Shown: piece by piece, positions 44,536 through 53,929 of the stretch
Numbering within the stretch: position 1 is the stretch's first letter
Layout: each line of letters opens with the position of its first letter
Assembly: GCA_964521865.1 (NCBI GenBank)
Contig: CAZFTJ010000009.1
Span: 62,001-126,000, forward strand
Length of the DNA stretch: 64,000 bases
DNA from: CAYSRJ01 sp964521865
Lineage (GTDB): Bacteria > Spirochaetota > B62-G9 > DRHN01
Direction: 5' to 3'
Notes under the pieces: generated by a model
Seen by the model: the letters and a program-made list of their open reading frames with translations, nothing else
Databases searched by the model: none
What the model was told of the DNA's origin: nothing
Position numbers and translations under genes: made by a program

Positions 44536-45531
44536 TTACTTCGTTATGAGTTTTCCATTCTCGACAATTTTACTTGCGCTGTCTATTGTCTTCTGGTCGA
44601 AGCTGAGTCCGAGTTTTTTCGCCACATCGAGATTGATCAGCAGGTCGATATCGGACGGGTCTGTCATAAATCGAGTGGGAATATCCTCTGGCTTTGCACC
44701 TTCCAGCAGGTCGGCGATAAGCCGTCCGGTTGCACGTCCCATTTTATAGTAATCGAATCCCCATGCTGCAAGCACGTCGAACTTTTCTGCGGAGCTCGGG
44801 TCTGCCGACATAACCGGTACACTGTTTTCAAGTGCGACCTCGGTGAGAGCCGCAAGAGCTGAAACAACGGTATTGTCGGTGCTCACGTAGATCCCGTCAA
44901 CCCTGTTGATGATTGACTGTGTCGCCTGCTTCACTTCGGAAGAGTTGGTGACCGTTGCTTCGACAAACTCAATGCCGAGCGCATCGCATGCCTCTTTTGC
45001 CATACCGGCCAGCCGTACCGCGTTGGCTTCACTGCTGCTGTACACATGACCGAGCCTTTTTATCTTTTTGATCCTGTTGAGGAATTCGATCTGATCACGG
45101 ACCGGAGTCATGTCCGATACACCGGTGATGTTCTTTCCGCCCTTGTCGAAAGAGTCCACTAGTCCTGCATCGACCGGGTCGGTGACCGCGGAATACACGA
45201 CGGTTATATTATCAAGCGCGTTCGCGAGCGCCTGGGCGGTTGGTGTTGCGATCCCGACTGCAATTCTTACGTGCTCGGATTTGAACTTATTGGCTATCGA
45301 TGCCGCGGTGCTCACTTCACCGTTTGCATTCTGCAGGTCGTATTCGAGATCGTAACCCATGTCCTTGAGCTGATCCTGTATGCCCTGCTCGACCGCATCG
45401 AGGGCCGGATGGGAGACGATTTTGGAGATACCGATGATGTCTTTTTTTACCTCCTTCTTCTCACCGCTTGCAAAGACCGAGGTGGCTGTAACAAGAGCAA
45501 AGACTGCAACAATAATCATTGTTTTTTTCAT
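44536..45531 (-). CDS. ABC importer substrate-binding protein, TrpX-like (COG2984)
   Basis: 331 residues. Residues 1-22 are a signal peptide (MKKTMIIVAVFALVTATSVFAS). The mature protein has the type 1 binding-protein fold of the COG2984 family: GISKIVSHPALDAVEQGIQDQL, VGIATPTAQALAN, VVYSAVTDPVDAGLV and IYVSTDNTVVSALAAL. Known members bind tryptophan or tyrosine, so aromatic amino acid uptake is a good but unproven guess. GGAGCGG precedes the ATG. It heads the operon; competing hairpins upstream (45560-45620) may control it. Confidence 0.82.
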   Translation of the reverse strand: MKKTMIIVAVFALVTATSVFASGEKKEVKKDIIGISKIVSHPALDAVEQGIQDQLKDMGYDLEYDLQNANGEVSTAASIANKFKSEHVRIAVGIATPTAQALANALDNITVVYSAVTDPVDAGLVDSFDKGGKNITGVSDMTPVRDQIEFLNRIKKIKRLGHVYSSSEANAVRLAGMAKEACDALGIEFVEATVTNSSEVKQATQSIINRVDGIYVSTDNTVVSALAALTEVALENSVPVMSADPSSAEKFDVLAAWGFDYYKMGRATGRLIADLLEGAKPEDIPTRFMTDPSDIDLLINLDVAKKLGLSFDQKTIDSASKIVENGKLITK

Positions 45532-45559
45532 ATACCGCTCCTTGTCTATGATTTTAAAA

Positions 45560-45620
45560 ATGCCGGCATACCCAGCCGGGTTTGATTTGAAATGATTTTA
45601 AGCTATGCCCAAGCAGGCAT
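45560..45620 (-). promoter_or_regulatory. Competing hairpins before the TrpX-like gene
   Basis: On the minus strand ATGCC and GGCAT pair (45616-45620 with 45605-45609), GGCATA and TATGCC could pair instead (45604-45609 with 45565-45570), and CCGGC and GCCGG (45575-45579 with 45563-45567) form a stem followed by T5, a weak terminator. The first segment lies in a tiny frame reading MPAWA. The stems are short, so chance is possible. Confidence 0.3.
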
Positions 45621-45660
45621 GTGTCTGGCTTCACATTTTAAGATTGAATGCCCACAGGCC

Positions 45661-45813
45661 TATTATCCGGACACTTCGCTTCCGGATAATGCCGCCGGTG
45701 CAAGCACCAGGATTTGTTACACGACGCTTCGCGCCGTATAACAAATCCAGTTGAGCGGACATAACCCCCGATTACGTGTCGCGGAGAACATGCCGCTTAC
45801 CGGCGGCATTATT
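45661..45813 (+). repeat. Intergenic modular repeat, complete (copy 7)
   Basis: 153 bp. Left module: TATTATCCGGACACTTCGC hairpin then ATAATGCCGCC. Middle: GGATTTGT and ACAAATCC inverted repeat around a loop that itself has CGACGCTTCGCGCCG. Then AGTTGAGCGGACATAACCC, CCGATTACG, TCGCGGAGAACATGCCG, and the right end CGGCGGCATTAT. The two ends are reverse complements of each other (GGATAATGCCGCCGG and CCGGCGGCATTATT), as in MITEs. No open frame. The TATAAT of a possible hexokinase promoter begins 28 bp after it. Confidence 0.85.
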
Positions 45814-45947
45814 TGTTACCGGAAGTACTGCAAATAACAGTATAATTGACATAGAATAAATTCAAGCGAAGTAAATGTCAATGGAATTAATGGCAGCAGG
45901 CCTCCGGGAATCGGAGTATGCATTGTATATCACACGTGGAGGTTGTT

Positions 45948-47255
45948 ATGGATAGTCTTAAAGAAGGGGTGATCGCATTCCTGCAGGATAATGGGATGTA
46001 TCATGAGAATATCGATATGGATAACTGCTGCGCCAGCTTTATCGATGAAATGGAAAGGGGGCTTTCACGAATGCCCGGGAGTCTCCAGATGATTCCCACC
46101 TATATCGAGGCTGAAAAAGAAATTCCTTTGAACGAACCGGTCATTGCGCTCGATGCAGGGGGAACGAATTTCAGAGTTGCGACGGTCCATTTTAACGGAA
46201 ACAGACAGCCCGTTGTCGAAGGATTCAAAAAGTTCAGAATGCCCGGCGTTGAGTCGGAAATCGGTAAAAAAGAGTTTTTTCAGATAATTGTGGAGTATAT
46301 GCGGGGAGTTTTGGGTTCGAGCAAGAAAATCGGCTTCTGTTTCTCCTATCCGGCCGAGATTCTTTCAAACGGGGATGGAAGGCTTATTCATTTTACGAAG
46401 GAGGTAAAAGCACGGGAGGTGATCGGCGAGCGTATCGGAGAGAATCTTCTGGGTGAATTGAGACGCCGGGGATACCCCGATGACCTGCACCTCGTACTGT
46501 TGAACGACAGCACTGCAACCTTGCTTGCCGGCAAATCAGCGACGGCGGGCAGAGGCTTCGACAGCTATGTCGGATTTATTCTCGGTACGGGAACAAACAG
46601 CTGTTACATAGAAAACAACCGAAATATTGCAAAGGTCCGCGGTCTCGATCCGCTTGGGAATCAGATAATCAACGTCGAGTCCGGCGGTTTCGGCAGGGGG
46701 CCGCGGGGCCGAATCGATCTCGAGTTTGACAGAACAACGACTGATCCGGGCCGTTCTCCCTTCGAGAAGATGATATCGGGCGCCTATTTCGGTGCGCTCT
46801 GTCTGTATACCGTTCGTGCTGCTGCTGAAAAGGGTCTTTTTTCCAGGGCATTCTCTTCGGAGATCCGGCAGATTCCCGTATTGACGACGGCTGATATCAA
46901 TGAGTTTCTCCTTCGTTCCTACGACACAGCGACCGTTCTGGGTGGTGTAATTCGTCATGGGACAGACAGAGTATCGGTGTTTTATCTTATCGATCAACTG
47001 ATCGAACGGGCGGCCAGACTGACGGCAATCAATCTTTCTTCGGTTGTTTTAAAGGGGGGAAGCGGGAAAAATCCGTGCCGTCCGGTCTGTATTACGGCGG
47101 ATGGTTCGATGTTCCACGGACTTGTCACTCTCAAAGAGAGAGTGAATTGTTTAATGCGCCGGTTTCTTGTTGAAAAGAAAAATCGGTTCTATGAGTTTAC
47201 ACAGAGCGACAACGCTTCGCTGATCGGGGCTGCGATCGCCGGCCTCACCAATTGA
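45948..47255 (+). CDS. Hexokinase (eukaryotic-like hexokinase family)
   Basis: 435 residues. It phosphorylates glucose or related hexoses with ATP. The first phosphate motif is IALDAGGTNFRVATVHF near residue 70, the sugar-binding loop FCFSYPAEI near 130, LLNDSTATLLAG near 190, and GFILGTGTNSCYIE near 210; the adenosine motif is VVLKGGSGKN near 365. This arrangement (LDAGGTNFRV, two-domain 430-450 residues) is that of the eukaryotic hexokinase family, found in spirochaetes and few other bacteria. ATG 45948 follows GGAGG; an in-frame ATG at 45918 lies further up. Ends 66 bp before Fe-ADH in convergent orientation; an ACCGAT/ATCGGT hairpin (47271-47287) lies between. Confidence 0.9.
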   Translation: MDSLKEGVIAFLQDNGMYHENIDMDNCCASFIDEMERGLSRMPGSLQMIPTYIEAEKEIPLNEPVIALDAGGTNFRVATVHFNGNRQPVVEGFKKFRMPGVESEIGKKEFFQIIVEYMRGVLGSSKKIGFCFSYPAEILSNGDGRLIHFTKEVKAREVIGERIGENLLGELRRRGYPDDLHLVLLNDSTATLLAGKSATAGRGFDSYVGFILGTGTNSCYIENNRNIAKVRGLDPLGNQIINVESGGFGRGPRGRIDLEFDRTTTDPGRSPFEKMISGAYFGALCLYTVRAAAEKGLFSRAFSSEIRQIPVLTTADINEFLLRSYDTATVLGGVIRHGTDRVSVFYLIDQLIERAARLTAINLSSVVLKGGSGKNPCRPVCITADGSMFHGLVTLKERVNCLMRRFLVEKKNRFYEFTQSDNASLIGAAIAGLTN

Positions 47256-47321
47256 TGTGCACCGATTTTTTATCGGTATGCCCGGTATTTCGGCGAAGCG
47301 GGGAATGACAAAGCTCCCGAA

Positions 47322-48506
47322 TCATCCCGAATACGCACGCTCGAATATTGCCACCACATCGAATTTTTCCATTTTAACGGGTGTCTCGTCAAAAAGGCCG
47401 CCCATTGTATAGTACGCATTTTCGGCAAGCTTCGTAAAATCCTCTTTCCTTACGCCGAGAGCGGCCAGTGAGTCTTTTTCGAGTCCCGCGTTTCGTATCA
47501 GCTTTTTCAATCCGTCAATGAAGGCAAAGGCCTTTTTTTCCCCCGGAAGATTCTGCACATCCTCACCCATGGCGGCAGCCATATCGGCGAATCGTGCGGG
47601 ATTGCGTTCGGCAATCCATGAAAAATAGGCAACTGAAAGGGCGGTGAGCCCGGCACCGTGCGGGACATCGGGGTAATATGCGCTTACCGCATGCTCGAGG
47701 GAATGGTGCGAGATGCATGAGGATAGAGACTCACATATCCCCGCTTCGGTATTCGCCCACGCAATTCTGGTACGTGCTTCGAGGTTCTCCGGGTTTTTAA
47801 CTGCAGCGGGCAGGTTTCGCGTAATAAGCCCGATGGCTTCGAGTGCCAGGCGATCGCTTGCCGGCTGATGGGAAAGGGCGAGATACGCCTCGACCGAATG
47901 GAAAAAGGCGTCCATTCCCGTATAGCCCGTCGTTTTCGGGGGAACGCTGGTCATGAGCTCGGGATCGACTATCGAAAGTGCGGGAAAGGTATAGTCGTTT
48001 CCCCACCCGATTTTTTCGTTTGTTTCACTTTTTGTAATTACGGTCCAAGGGTCGGCTTCCGTACCGGTTCCTGCGGTTGTGGTGACGGCGACAATCGGGA
48101 GCGCCCCGTATGCCACTTCTTTTCCGCCGCCGCTTCCCGCCTTCAGGTAATCCCAGTACGCTCCGGGATTTTTTGCCATAACCGCAATGCTCTTCGAGGA
48201 ATCGATCGTACTTCCTCCGCCGAGCCCGAGAATGAAATCGCATTTCTGTTCCCGCGCAACCGCCGCCCCTTCATCCACATGGTCAGATACCGGATTCGGA
48301 AGAATTTTATCGTATACAACCGTCTCCGCACCGTTTTGTCCGAGATAATCGAGCACCCGGTCGAGGTAGCCGTGCTTCTTCATCGCACCGGTGCGGCCGA
48401 TAACAACGAGGGCTTTTTTTCCCGGAAGATGCGGAGTCGTGGAGAGCTCCTTCAGGGTTCCGGGGCCGAACAGTATCCGCGTCGGCATAAAGTAATTGAA
48501 TTGCAT
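47322..48506 (-). CDS. Iron-containing alcohol dehydrogenase
   Basis: 394 residues. Group III ADH: NAD-binding GLGGGSTIDSSKS near residue 95, TTTAGTGTEADPWTVIT near 145, and metal ligands in GMDAFFHSVEAY near 200 and in SSCISHHSLEHAVSAYYPDVPHGAG near 265. These supply the Asp and His ligands for Fe2+. It interconverts alcohols and aldehydes with NAD(H), usually in fermentation. Start follows GGAGGGAG. It is the last of four closely spaced minus-strand genes (EF-G-like, dtd, MBL, ADH) with gaps of 50-70 bp. Confidence 0.9.
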   Translation of the reverse strand: MQFNYFMPTRILFGPGTLKELSTTPHLPGKKALVVIGRTGAMKKHGYLDRVLDYLGQNGAETVVYDKILPNPVSDHVDEGAAVAREQKCDFILGLGGGSTIDSSKSIAVMAKNPGAYWDYLKAGSGGGKEVAYGALPIVAVTTTAGTGTEADPWTVITKSETNEKIGWGNDYTFPALSIVDPELMTSVPPKTTGYTGMDAFFHSVEAYLALSHQPASDRLALEAIGLITRNLPAAVKNPENLEARTRIAWANTEAGICESLSSCISHHSLEHAVSAYYPDVPHGAGLTALSVAYFSWIAERNPARFADMAAAMGEDVQNLPGEKKAFAFIDGLKKLIRNAGLEKDSLAALGVRKEDFTKLAENAYYTMGGLFDETPVKMEKFDVVAIFERAYSG

Positions 48507-48559
48507 GCTCCCTCCTCATGTCATATAAAAAAATGGTATGTATAACAATCTGTGCAAAA

Positions 48560-49174
48560 TCAACCGATACGTACGAAATCGTTGTATCTCTTCTCCTCTC
48601 CGATGGTCGTGTCTTCTCCATGTCCCGTATAGACCCTTGTTTCATCCGGAAGAGTGTAGAGTCTGGTCAGTATGCTTTTCCGCAATTCGGGGAGAGAACC
48701 TGTCGGGAGGTCGGTTCTGCCCACCGAGTGGTAAAACAGGGTATCGCCTGCAAAAAGATTCTTTCCTGCCCTGATGCAGATGCTCCCAACGGTATGCCCC
48801 GGTGTGCGCAGGATATCGAATATCTGATTATCGAATTCGATACGCTCTCCGTCGTGAAGGAGAATATCGGGCGCCATTGAGATGAACGGCGATCCGACCA
48901 TTATCGAGAGATTCAGATGAGGGTTGAAGAGCATCTGATGATCCCCTTCACTGATCATCAATTTTGTGTCGTAGTGCGCTTTTAGTATGTTGTTACCCGC
49001 GATATGATCGTAATGACCGTGTGTATTGATAATATAGACCAGTTTTCTCTTCCCAATCAGCGGAATGATGAGCTCCGTGTTGCCGCCGGGATCGATAACG
49101 ACGGCCTCGTTTTGGTTTCTCAGTACGTAACAGTTTGCCGAAAGAATGCCGACGGTTCGCATGATGATTTCCAT
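48560..49174 (-). CDS. Metallo-beta-lactamase-fold hydrolase (glyoxalase II-like)
   Basis: 204 residues. MBL fold with the metal motif THGHYDHIAG near residue 52, the Asp and His of GKNLFAGDTLFYHSVGRTDLP and the final histidine in VYTGHGEDTTIG. The small size fits the YcbL/GloB-like group that hydrolyses thioesters. The exact substrate is unknown. The ATG at 49174 follows AGAGGTGG. Confidence 0.85.
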   Translation of the reverse strand: MEIIMRTVGILSANCYVLRNQNEAVVIDPGGNTELIIPLIGKRKLVYIINTHGHYDHIAGNNILKAHYDTKLMISEGDHQMLFNPHLNLSIMVGSPFISMAPDILLHDGERIEFDNQIFDILRTPGHTVGSICIRAGKNLFAGDTLFYHSVGRTDLPTGSLPELRKSILTRLYTLPDETRVYTGHGEDTTIGEEKRYNDFVRIG

Positions 49175-49242
49175 ACTTTTGCCACCTCTGCCGGACTGTC
49201 TGATTTTTTTTGCCGCCTTCCCCGCCGGTATATAGACGGGTT

Positions 49243-49698
49243 TTACGCGCGAATTTTGTCTCTTGAGTTGAGGATGAGGGTAACAGGTCCACTGTTGACA
49301 AGCCGCACATCCATCATCGCCCCGAACTTACCTTCCAGTACGGGAACGTGAAACGTTTTGAGTTCTTCTATAAGATTCCTGTACAGAGATTCCGCTTTTT
49401 CCGGAACTGCGGCGTTCGTAAAAGAGGGTCTTCTGCCCTTCCTCGTATCCCCGAGGAGGGTGAACTGAGAAACAACGAGCATCTCGCCGCCTATATCGAT
49501 AAGTGATCGGTTGAGGTTTCCATTTTCATCACCGAAAATACGGAGGTTTACCACCTTTCGGGCGATGTAGCGGATGTCCTCTTTACAGTCTCCCGCTGCA
49601 ATGCCTGCAAGAAAAAGTATACCGGTTCCGATCCTGGAAATCGGTCTGTTATCAATGATGATCTCCGCCTCCCTAACGCGCTGAACAAGACCGATCAT
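49243..49698 (-). CDS. dtd: D-aminoacyl-tRNA deacylase
   Basis: 151 residues. It removes D-amino acids (and glycine mischarged on tRNA-Ala) from tRNA. Both signature motifs are present: LVVSQFTLLGDTRKGRRPSF near residue 75 and the cross-subunit proline motif LVNSGPVTL near 135. Length matches the family. It lies in a minus-strand string between the EF-G paralogue and an MBL hydrolase, a quality-control flavour for that operon. Confidence 0.93.
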   Translation of the reverse strand: MIGLVQRVREAEIIIDNRPISRIGTGILFLAGIAAGDCKEDIRYIARKVVNLRIFGDENGNLNRSLIDIGGEMLVVSQFTLLGDTRKGRRPSFTNAAVPEKAESLYRNLIEELKTFHVPVLEGKFGAMMDVRLVNSGPVTLILNSRDKIRA

Positions 49699-49768
49699 TG
49701 TGTATGCCGTCCCTCTTCGAAAAGTACGCGATACGCGACGTCCCCGGTGGATAGATGCGATTACCCGC

Positions 49769-51856
49769 TTATTTTTCTTTCGCCTCTTCTTCCTTCCTCA
49801 TGGCCGTTGCCTTGATAACGTCTTCTGCAATCTTGCCGCTGATCGGATCGTAATGTGAAAATTCCATTTCAAAGGACCCTGTGCCTGAAGTCATCGACCT
49901 GAGCTCTATGGAGTATTTGAGAAGCTCTGCCTGGGGAACCTTTACACGGATAAGCTGTATCCCGCCGCCGATGTTGTCCATCCCCAACACTCTTCCCCTC
50001 TTCGAATTCAGATCGCTCATTATGTCACCGGTGTACTGGTCGTCGACATACACCCTGAGGTCCATTACGGGTTCAAGCAGTGTGGGTTTTGCTTTCTCCA
50101 TCGCCAGTTTGAATGCCTGCCTCCCCGCAATCTTGAATGCAAGCTCCGAAGAGTCCACCTCGTGATAGGATCCGAATACAAGGCTTACCCGAACATCGAC
50201 GACGGGGAATCCGGAAACGACGCCCGCCTCCAGGGCCTCTCGCACGCCTTTTTCAACACCGGGTATATACCCTTTCGGTATCGCGCCGCCGACGACCTTG
50301 TCCACAAACTCGAATCCCTCGCCTCTGGGCAGGGGTTCGATTTCCAGAAAAACCTGGCCGTACTGGCCGTGACCGCCTGACTGTTTTTTGTGCTTGTAAT
50401 CGGCCTTTGCCGGCGCCTGAATGGTTTCTCTGTAGGCGATGAGCGGTGTCGACGTTATATAGTTGATACCGTTTTTTTCCTTGAGACGGGAGAGAATTAT
50501 GTTGAACTGGAGCTCGCCCATGCCCGAGATGACCGTCTGTTTCGTCTCTTTGTTGTACTGGACATGAAATGCGATATCTTCCTCTGCAGCCCTCTGCAGA
50601 AGAGAGCTCAGCTTGTCCTCCTCTTTTTTGTTTTCCGCCTTTATGGCAACGCTGTGAACCGGGCTCGGGAAGGCCATTTCCGGAAGTATCACCGGTTTTG
50701 CATGGGATGCGAGTGTGTCGCCGGTTTCCGCAAGCGGCATCTTGGTCAGCACAACAATATCACCTTCCTCTGCATCCCGGTCGAGAGGCTTCTGTGTTTT
50801 ACCGAACGGTATTCCGAGCTTTGATACCTTCTCTTTTTTATCACGCGTGGCGTTGTATACCTCCTCTTCAGAGTGGAGGGTTCCGCTCAGAACACGGAGC
50901 AGGGATATTTTTCCCGCAAACTGGTCGATAATGGTCTTGAAGACGATCCCGCAAAACTGCTCGTCTTTCGACCTTTTGAGCATCACCTCTTTTGAAGTAT
51001 CGGACCTGTCGAGAGCGGAGATCGTTTCTTTATAGTTTGACAGCGGCGCAAGCTGCGCGAGTATGGCGAGCGCTTCGTAGATTCCCCTGTTCATTGAACA
51101 TGAGGCGAAGAGTACGGGAACAACCTCCCTTTTCTGAACCATTTCTCTCAGCCCATGCCTGGTTTCTTCTTCTGAAAGGCTCTCCCCCTCAAGGTATTTT
51201 TCCGTAAGCTCGTCAGTGGATTCCGCCGCCGTTTCCACGAGCTCGTTTCTCAGGTCTTCGCATTCCTTTTTGAGATCCGGGGGGATCTCCTGCTCCTTTC
51301 CTCTTTTTTCGCTGCCTGTATACACGCAGGCTTTCATTTTAATAAGATCGACGACGCCGGAAAAGCCGTTTTCCTGTCCAATCGGCAGTTCTGCGAGCAG
51401 TAATTTTGTTTTGAAGTTTTCAGCAATATTCTCAACGACCCTCCTGTAATCGGCGCGTTCCTTGTCCATCTTGTTGATCAGTATCATCACAGGCATCTGC
51501 ATGGTGAGAGCCCTGTTCCAGATCTTGGTCGTCTCGATTTCAACGCCGTTTACGGCATCAATGAGCATGAGCATAGAGTCGACACCGTAAAAGGAGGATA
51601 CAACCTCACCGACAAAATCCGCAGATCCCGGTGTGTCGATAATATTTACCACAGCATCACCGTGATTTAAAGAAAAGACGGTGGATTTTATCGATATCTT
51701 CCTCTTGATTTCCTCTTCTTCATAGTCACTGAACGATTTTCCTTCATCGACCCTACCAAGCGCGTCCACAGAACCGGTAACGTGAAGAAGGTTGTCCAGA
51801 AATGTCGTCTTGCCGACAGAAGTATGACCGGTAAGCGCGATATTTAGTTTTTTCAT
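49769..51856 (-). CDS. EF-G paralogue (EF-G2-like translational GTPase)
   Basis: 695 residues. Five-domain EF-G layout: G1 GHTSVGKTTF at residue 9, G3 DTPGSADF near 75, G4 INKMDKERADY near 130, domain II, III, IV (QSGGHGQYGQVFLEIEPL, GAIPKGYIPGVEKGVREAL) and V. In canonical EF-G the G3 reads DTPGHVDF; here the catalytic His is replaced by Ser, as in other EF-G-like secondary proteins. It is thus unlikely to be the housekeeping translocase and may act in recycling or ribosome protection. I chose ATG 51856 (GGAGGATC upstream) over an in-frame ATG at 51934. Divergent from the protease at 52011. Confidence 0.88.
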   Translation of the reverse strand: MKKLNIALTGHTSVGKTTFLDNLLHVTGSVDALGRVDEGKSFSDYEEEEIKRKISIKSTVFSLNHGDAVVNIIDTPGSADFVGEVVSSFYGVDSMLMLIDAVNGVEIETTKIWNRALTMQMPVMILINKMDKERADYRRVVENIAENFKTKLLLAELPIGQENGFSGVVDLIKMKACVYTGSEKRGKEQEIPPDLKKECEDLRNELVETAAESTDELTEKYLEGESLSEEETRHGLREMVQKREVVPVLFASCSMNRGIYEALAILAQLAPLSNYKETISALDRSDTSKEVMLKRSKDEQFCGIVFKTIIDQFAGKISLLRVLSGTLHSEEEVYNATRDKKEKVSKLGIPFGKTQKPLDRDAEEGDIVVLTKMPLAETGDTLASHAKPVILPEMAFPSPVHSVAIKAENKKEEDKLSSLLQRAAEEDIAFHVQYNKETKQTVISGMGELQFNIILSRLKEKNGINYITSTPLIAYRETIQAPAKADYKHKKQSGGHGQYGQVFLEIEPLPRGEGFEFVDKVVGGAIPKGYIPGVEKGVREALEAGVVSGFPVVDVRVSLVFGSYHEVDSSELAFKIAGRQAFKLAMEKAKPTLLEPVMDLRVYVDDQYTGDIMSDLNSKRGRVLGMDNIGGGIQLIRVKVPQAELLKYSIELRSMTSGTGSFEMEFSHYDPISGKIAEDVIKATAMRKEEEAKEK

Positions 51857-52010
51857 ACGATCCTCCGTCTTGTGTGCTGTACGCTCACTATACTCATGCC
51901 GATGCGGGGACGTCAAGCCTTTTGTCCGTTCCACGCATCTTACTGATATTGCTATTTTAATTGACGGGTATTATTTTGTATGTACCGATATCTGGAGGAT
52001 GTGAATAGAT

Positions 52011-53876
52011 ATGAAAAGCTCCTCACTGCGTTTTACCGTTCTCATTCCGGCCGCCTTCGGAATGCTCCTGCTCCTTTCAAACTGCACTGCTAAATCCGTC
52101 AGGGAAACGCAACCTGTGCAGGATGTTGAAAGCAAGATACTGGAAGAGTTCGACAGCTACAGGCAGAGCGGAAAATTCTACGATGCGGCCCGAAGTTATA
52201 TCGAGTTTATCGACTGCTGCAATGATGAGAGAAAATCTCGTCTCATCAGTGAGCTTGCGGATCTCTACAATGAGAAGATCGCCGCTTCTGAGAAGGAAGG
52301 AAGCAGGCTTGAATCTGTTGAGTATACATTTTCCTATATCAATCTCATGACTGGCCAAATCTCGGATAAAGAGATCAAACGGCTCGGGAAACAGCTTGAC
52401 GGGTATATAGAAGACTATTTGCACTCTGAGTTGAACAACCTCGGAGAATTGCAGAAAGCTTCGGTTCTGCTCTCGCTCTACCGGTTTTCCCGGAACAGGA
52501 ATATACTCCGCGAACTGGTCGAGCTGTTTATTTCGCGCGGGAATTACGTCCTTGCGAAAAAATACCTCACAGAATATGCTGGTCTGCTTTCGGAGGAACA
52601 GAAGAGTGCGAAGGGACCGTACCGGACTCTTGAAGAAGAGCTCTCCGCCCTGAAGAGTGAATCCGAATCGGGTAGAGAACCCGGACGTAATGCGATCGAA
52701 GAAACGGTGAAGAGCAGTGTAAAAATAGTGGTGGATAGGGGAATAAAGACAAAGGGGGGGGTCGGAATGCCCGATCAGGCTCTCGGTACCGGCATTGTTA
52801 TTGACGAAAGAGGCTACATTCTCACGAATTACCATATTATCGAATCGAGTGTGGACCCCACGTATGAAGGCTACTCGAGAATTTATATCTATCCGGGAAT
52901 GGATGAAACCGCCAAGTTTGTGGCAAAGGTGATCGGGTATGACCGGGTTTTTGATCTTGCCCTCCTGAAAATCGAGAAAAAGACGGAAAGCAGGATCCTT
53001 ATCGGTGATTCGGATGCGCTCGTCCAGGGGGAGAAGGTGGTTGCAATCGGGAATCCGGTCGGCCTTACGAACACCGTAACTTCGGGTGTCGTCAGCTCCG
53101 TTGATCGGCCTTTCCTGCAAATCGGGGGAATTATACAGATAGATGCAGCCCTCAATCCGGGCAACAGCGGAGGTGCGCTGATAAACGGAGACGGCTATCT
53201 TGTCGGCGTTGCCTTTGCAGGCCTTGAAAATTTTGAGAACCTCAATTTCGCTATCCCTTCAGAACATATTCTCAGTATTCTTCACAGACTGTACGACGGC
53301 GGTGAGGTGGAGAGAAGCTGGATCGGCAGCTCCCTCAGCGAGGATTCGGGATCGCTGAAAATTGAGTATATAGCGCCTGAAAGCCCGTCCAGCGTGTGCG
53401 GGCTCAAAGTCGGCGATACTATTACGGAGGTGAACGGACAGCGGGTGTCAAAGTTGTACGATGTGCAGAAACGGATTGCTTTCATGGACAACCCTTTGAT
53501 ACTGAACGTCACCGTGGAGAATGATGGGTTGGCGGAAACGAAGGTTGTTTATCTTGATAAACGTCCGTCAGAACCTGCAAAATATATTTACAATCATGAT
53601 GCACCTGAAAACATTGTAACGCCCCTGTTCGGTCTTGTCCTCTCAAAGAGCGATTCCGGAAAAAAGAAATACTACATAATCGCTCATGTTCTCAACGGGT
53701 CCGTTGCCGCAAATGCGGGGATATCCGAAGGAGACGTCATTAAGTTGAGAAGTATCAAATACGATGAAGACAACAGGTACTTTTCACTGATAATTGATCT
53801 CAAATCGAAGCGTTTCGGCTATCTTGACAAGAGCATGGCCCTCTATCAATACACAGAGGTCAATACCTTTATCTAA
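52011..53876 (+). CDS. Lipoprotein trypsin-like serine protease with PDZ (HtrA-like)
   Basis: 621 residues. Residues 1-25 form a lipoprotein signal peptide ending in the lipobox LLLSNC. Residues 30-225 are a helical, TPR-like region not found in DegP. The protease domain shows the catalytic triad: His near 274 (LTNYHIIES), Asp near 314 (VFDLALLKIE) and Ser near 386 (ALNPGNSGGAL). A PDZ domain follows at about 440-515 (IEYIAPESPSSVCGLKVGDTITEVNG), then a second PDZ-like stretch at 570-600 (VLNGSVAANAGISEGDVIKL). Probably anchored at the periplasmic face, where it degrades or senses misfolded proteins. Convergent with the TPR-containing secreted protein gene at 53930. Confidence 0.88.
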   Translation: MKSSSLRFTVLIPAAFGMLLLLSNCTAKSVRETQPVQDVESKILEEFDSYRQSGKFYDAARSYIEFIDCCNDERKSRLISELADLYNEKIAASEKEGSRLESVEYTFSYINLMTGQISDKEIKRLGKQLDGYIEDYLHSELNNLGELQKASVLLSLYRFSRNRNILRELVELFISRGNYVLAKKYLTEYAGLLSEEQKSAKGPYRTLEEELSALKSESESGREPGRNAIEETVKSSVKIVVDRGIKTKGGVGMPDQALGTGIVIDERGYILTNYHIIESSVDPTYEGYSRIYIYPGMDETAKFVAKVIGYDRVFDLALLKIEKKTESRILIGDSDALVQGEKVVAIGNPVGLTNTVTSGVVSSVDRPFLQIGGIIQIDAALNPGNSGGALINGDGYLVGVAFAGLENFENLNFAIPSEHILSILHRLYDGGEVERSWIGSSLSEDSGSLKIEYIAPESPSSVCGLKVGDTITEVNGQRVSKLYDVQKRIAFMDNPLILNVTVENDGLAETKVVYLDKRPSEPAKYIYNHDAPENIVTPLFGLVLSKSDSGKKKYYIIAHVLNGSVAANAGISEGDVIKLRSIKYDEDNRYFSLIIDLKSKRFGYLDKSMALYQYTEVNTFI

Positions 53877-53929
53877 CGGTAATTTTCAAGCAGATACGCG
53901 TGTTCGGTTTTCGATGCGTTCGGCGCCGT

